From contig JAGYXB010000200.1 of the NCBI GenBank assembly GCA_022495005.1, positions 620,001 to 684,000 on the forward strand: DNA of 64,000 bases. Reading direction: 5' to 3'. The translations under genes and the position numbers were made by a program. This DNA comes from Rhyacophila brunnea. Lineage: Eukaryota > Arthropoda > Insecta > Trichoptera > Rhyacophilidae. The notes under the pieces are model-generated. The model saw nothing but the letters and a program-made list of their open reading frames with translations. It did no database searches and was not told the DNA's origin. Positions within the stretch are counted from its first letter, which is position 1, and the number at the start of each line of letters is the position of its first letter. Positions 61,654-64,000 of this stretch are shown here, piece by piece.

Positions 61654-62142
61654 CGCCCACGATAACCGAGCGGCTAACGCGTCAGCTTATAATATCATGG
61701 GTCCAAGGGGCCTTATGTTGTAACTTGCGAGTTGAAGTCGCCCGGTCGACATGACGTCATATGACATCATTGTGACGTACTACCGGAGTGAGTCAAAGCA
61801 TTCGAGAAATTAGCGCTACTCAAATACTGGCGTTATCCATAGTCCCCATACACAAATAGGTGTTTCAGCATAATATTATCTATGGTGAGCCGTGTACGTT
61901 GGGCGGCTTGCCTCGAGCATGTATTGGCTTACGTCACAATTACGTCATGTCGTCGGGTGACTTCATGTCACAAGTTATAACATAGGGTTCCAGGCTCGAT
62001 ACCTGGGTCTAGCAAATATACATATTATGTTTAATTCATGGAGCTTATATGTTGAGCAAGTGGCTTTTTTATAAAAACAATGCAAACATCCACTATGTGG
62101 AAGCCCATACGTTTTTCTTAGGATCTGACATGGTCAAAAAAT
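61654..62142 (+). mobile_element. SINE-A, interrupted by a palindromic element
   Basis: The head cgcccacgataaccgagcgg ctaacgcgtcag...catgggtcc is broken at 61,711 and resumes at 61,987 with gttccaggctcgatacctgg gtctagca (the B-box half), followed by the body and the tail atccactatgtggaagccca ... ggatctgacatggtc. Joined, it gives a normal SINE-A. Confidence 0.7.
61711..61986. mobile_element. 276-bp foldback element inside the SINE
   Basis: The left arm ccttatgttgtaacttgcga, gttgaagtcgcccggtcgac, atgacgtcat is mirrored by the right arm (atgtcgtcgggtgacttcat, gtcacaagttataacatagg). Arms are about 60 bp. The centre is GC-richer than the window average. No coding capacity. A clear target duplication is not visible beyond a few G residues. 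Confidence 0.65.
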
Positions 62143-63333
62143 ACGTATTTTATTATCCCTCTATCACTCGCGACGTTTCTACACCCATTATATAGGCGTA
62201 TGTCATGGCGTAACAAACGTTAGGCATTAGTATATTTTAATATCAAAATAATATATTATACTAATTAATTTCTAAAAATCGTATTATTATGTATACACGA
62301 CACATATTTTGTTATATTACATTCATCATCTTCTTCTTGACTGGGCATAAGCAATTGCTGGATAAATGGTTCTCTCAGCTCCTACTACCAATATTAGTCA
62401 CCAACATGGATTATTGAATGCACAAGACCAAAAGCAATGGAGGAAAGTACGAGAGACCCATGTCCAGCAATCATGGGCCCCATATCCTGAATCGGGATTT
62501 CAGACTAGGATTTTTGGCGGGCCTCCCTACCTATCGTTAAAGATAAAGGTGTGACGTGTGACGTTCTACAGTAGCGTTTTCCAAATGGTGTATGTAATAC
62601 ATCCATTTGAATTATGGAGTATCGATACACAATATAAAAAATTGTATCGTACAACCACATAATTTTAAATAATAACATTATTGAAGAGATATTAGATATA
62701 GAAAGAGATATTAGAGATAATTTGTGATGTGTGTTTATATCACTTATCTGGTTGACTCAACACGCCGGGCTCTTTCTGAGCCAGGGCCCCACGACTAGAG
62801 CCCTATCAGCCCCCCCCTTTGTGGGGACCATGCCAGCAATATACATAGACGTGTCAAAGAAGATAATTATGTTATTGCAATAAATTAATAAATTAGAAAA
62901 AATACCATTATATTTAAAAAAATATATATTCTACATAAAGATATTTCTTAGCGTTTTCTTGATATAAAAAAAAACTTTACTTCTTAAGATAAAAGGGGTC
63001 CCTTTGATTAAGAAGGGGTCTAAACTTGCGATGCGGTTATCCAAAATCCTTCATTATACAAAGTTCCAAGGATTCCCTTACCGATCAAGCCTTTGAATTG
63101 GCAAGCTTATAGATTCATCGCCAATCTCTCTCTTATTTGTATATTGGAGGTAATCTTACCCCAAAATGGGATTTCCTCGTTGGATATTTTGCATGACAAA
63201 TTGGAGGGGTTTGTCGTTGTGGCGAGACAAGTTTTCGGTCTGTGCTTCAAAACTCAAAACGATGCACTGTGAATTCAGTAATTAATTATATTTAAAACGT
63301 TTTTTTTTGTCCAACGGATACAAACTTTTCTAT
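62143..63333. other. possible LINE 3' fragment, otherwise no gene
   Basis: The frame at 62,366-62,554 contains DQKQWRKVRETHVQQSWAPY; the first part resembles the DRxxWRxxRExxVQQW end of LINE reverse transcriptases, but the match is short. A GC-rich patch at 62,760-62,840 (cgccgggctc ... cagcccccccctttgtgggg) is unassigned. The rest is AT-rich. Confidence 0.3.
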
Positions 63334-63887
63334 GCATCTATTCTATACACAAAACTGCTTTCTTCCGCTACGGCAGCTATCTAGGGTAGGTTTGTATCGA
63401 ATTAGAATAAGTTAGCCGTCTTAATAGTCAAAACTGTCTACCTCGCTCCAAAATTTAGCATAGCCAAGAGAGGTGCTGTTAAAACATAGCACGAGGCAAC
63501 TCAGAAATAATGGGAACTGAAACACATAACGGGTAAGGCGATAGCAGGCAACCGACTCGAGAAAGGAAGAATCCGTGTTAAACTTACACTCGTGTCAAGA
63601 ATAAGTTTTACGTCGAATACTGAAAACTGCTCTCGGTTTATGCATTTACGCTCACTTAATGTTGGTGTATTACACACACTATTGCACGTGCATAATGCGT
63701 GCTTCATTTTCGTAGGCCACATTCAAAAGCCTGCTTCAACATGCGGCGTATTGAATTATAGCCTATCGGTATTCTATTTATTATCTGTTTTGTGCATAGC
63801 ACTCATTGTAATAATTATAACTAACTTATTGTAATTGATACAATATGCCGTACCGGCCGAAATCAGTCTTGTGTATAGAATAGATGC
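63334..63887. mobile_element. element E, 554 bp with terminal inverted repeats
   Basis: The left end gcatctattctatacacaaa, actgctttc and the right end in reverse (gcatctattctatacacaag, actgatttcggccggtacgg) are inverted repeats of about 29 bp or more. Overlapping opposed short frames inside (63,501-63,834) have no known motif. A one-ended copy lies at 58,454. Likely a MITE. Confidence 0.65.
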
Positions 63888-64000
63888 GCTGCTCTGATTG
63901 TGTCTCCATTACCAGAGCATATCCTACTATAGCGCAACGACATCATTTTTATATAATAATACAACAGACTCGTCGTTGATTATCTCAGAAAGTAAATCGA

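Noticed and set aside
1..64000. CRISPR arrays, operons, bacterial promoters or riboswitches
   Set aside because: Nothing prokaryotic is present; composition, introns and repeats are those of an animal genome.

Overview
This is a eukaryotic, intron-era, AT-rich window with no bacterial features. The mixture of tRNA-derived SINEs, many 5'-truncated non-LTR retrotransposon tails, Helentron-like short elements, short (CCTAA)n runs (the insect telomere unit read on the other strand) and reverse-transcriptase C-termini of insect type points to an insect. The LINE 3' ends with a (gat)n tail and the GAAGTTATACTTC inverted-repeat element suggest Lepidoptera. That order-level guess is inference from remembered repeat types, and a hemipteran is not excluded. 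No complete host gene is visible. Nearly everything recognisable is a mobile element or its remnant, and four short exon-like stretches are offered as weak host-gene candidates (7,854; 16,168 minus; 44,710 minus; 57,157 minus).

Layout. 1-27 kb: a LINE tail at the left edge, a SINE inserted in another SINE (577-1,150), a reverse-transcriptase pseudogene (1,772-2,305), further SINEs, three copies of one LINE C-terminus all on the minus strand (11.8, 13.9 and 21.9 kb), a 2.6-kb inverted-repeat-bounded block (17,836-20,427), and the first copies of a ~470-490-bp Helentron/HINE-like family. 27.4-31.5 kb: a HINE copy split by a 3,648-bp DNA transposon (27,500-31,147) that has inverted repeats, a 4-bp ATAT target duplication, an array of repeated subterminal motifs and decayed multi-exon coding sequence of an insect transposon protein family. 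30,128-43,816: a direct tandem duplication of about 6.8 kb with AAA microhomology at its breakpoints; its left edge lies just after the transposon's coding remnant. Each unit carries the transposon's right end, two HINE pieces and a ~420-bp palindrome that encloses a telomere-like run and an AT microsatellite. 43.8-64 kb: more HINEs (one interrupted by a 398-bp inverted-repeat element), a 1-kb inverted duplication (46,682-47,705), a 22-bp minisatellite, a SINE interrupted by a palindromic element (61,654-62,142) and a 554-bp inverted-repeat element (63,334-63,887).

The elements can be ordered in time by nesting: HINEs are hosts for the 3.6-kb transposon, a LINE tail and the 398-bp element; SINEs are hosts for a SINE and a foldback element; the tandem duplication came after the transposon and the HINE copies inside it. 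All comparisons were made by eye, so identities are approximate.
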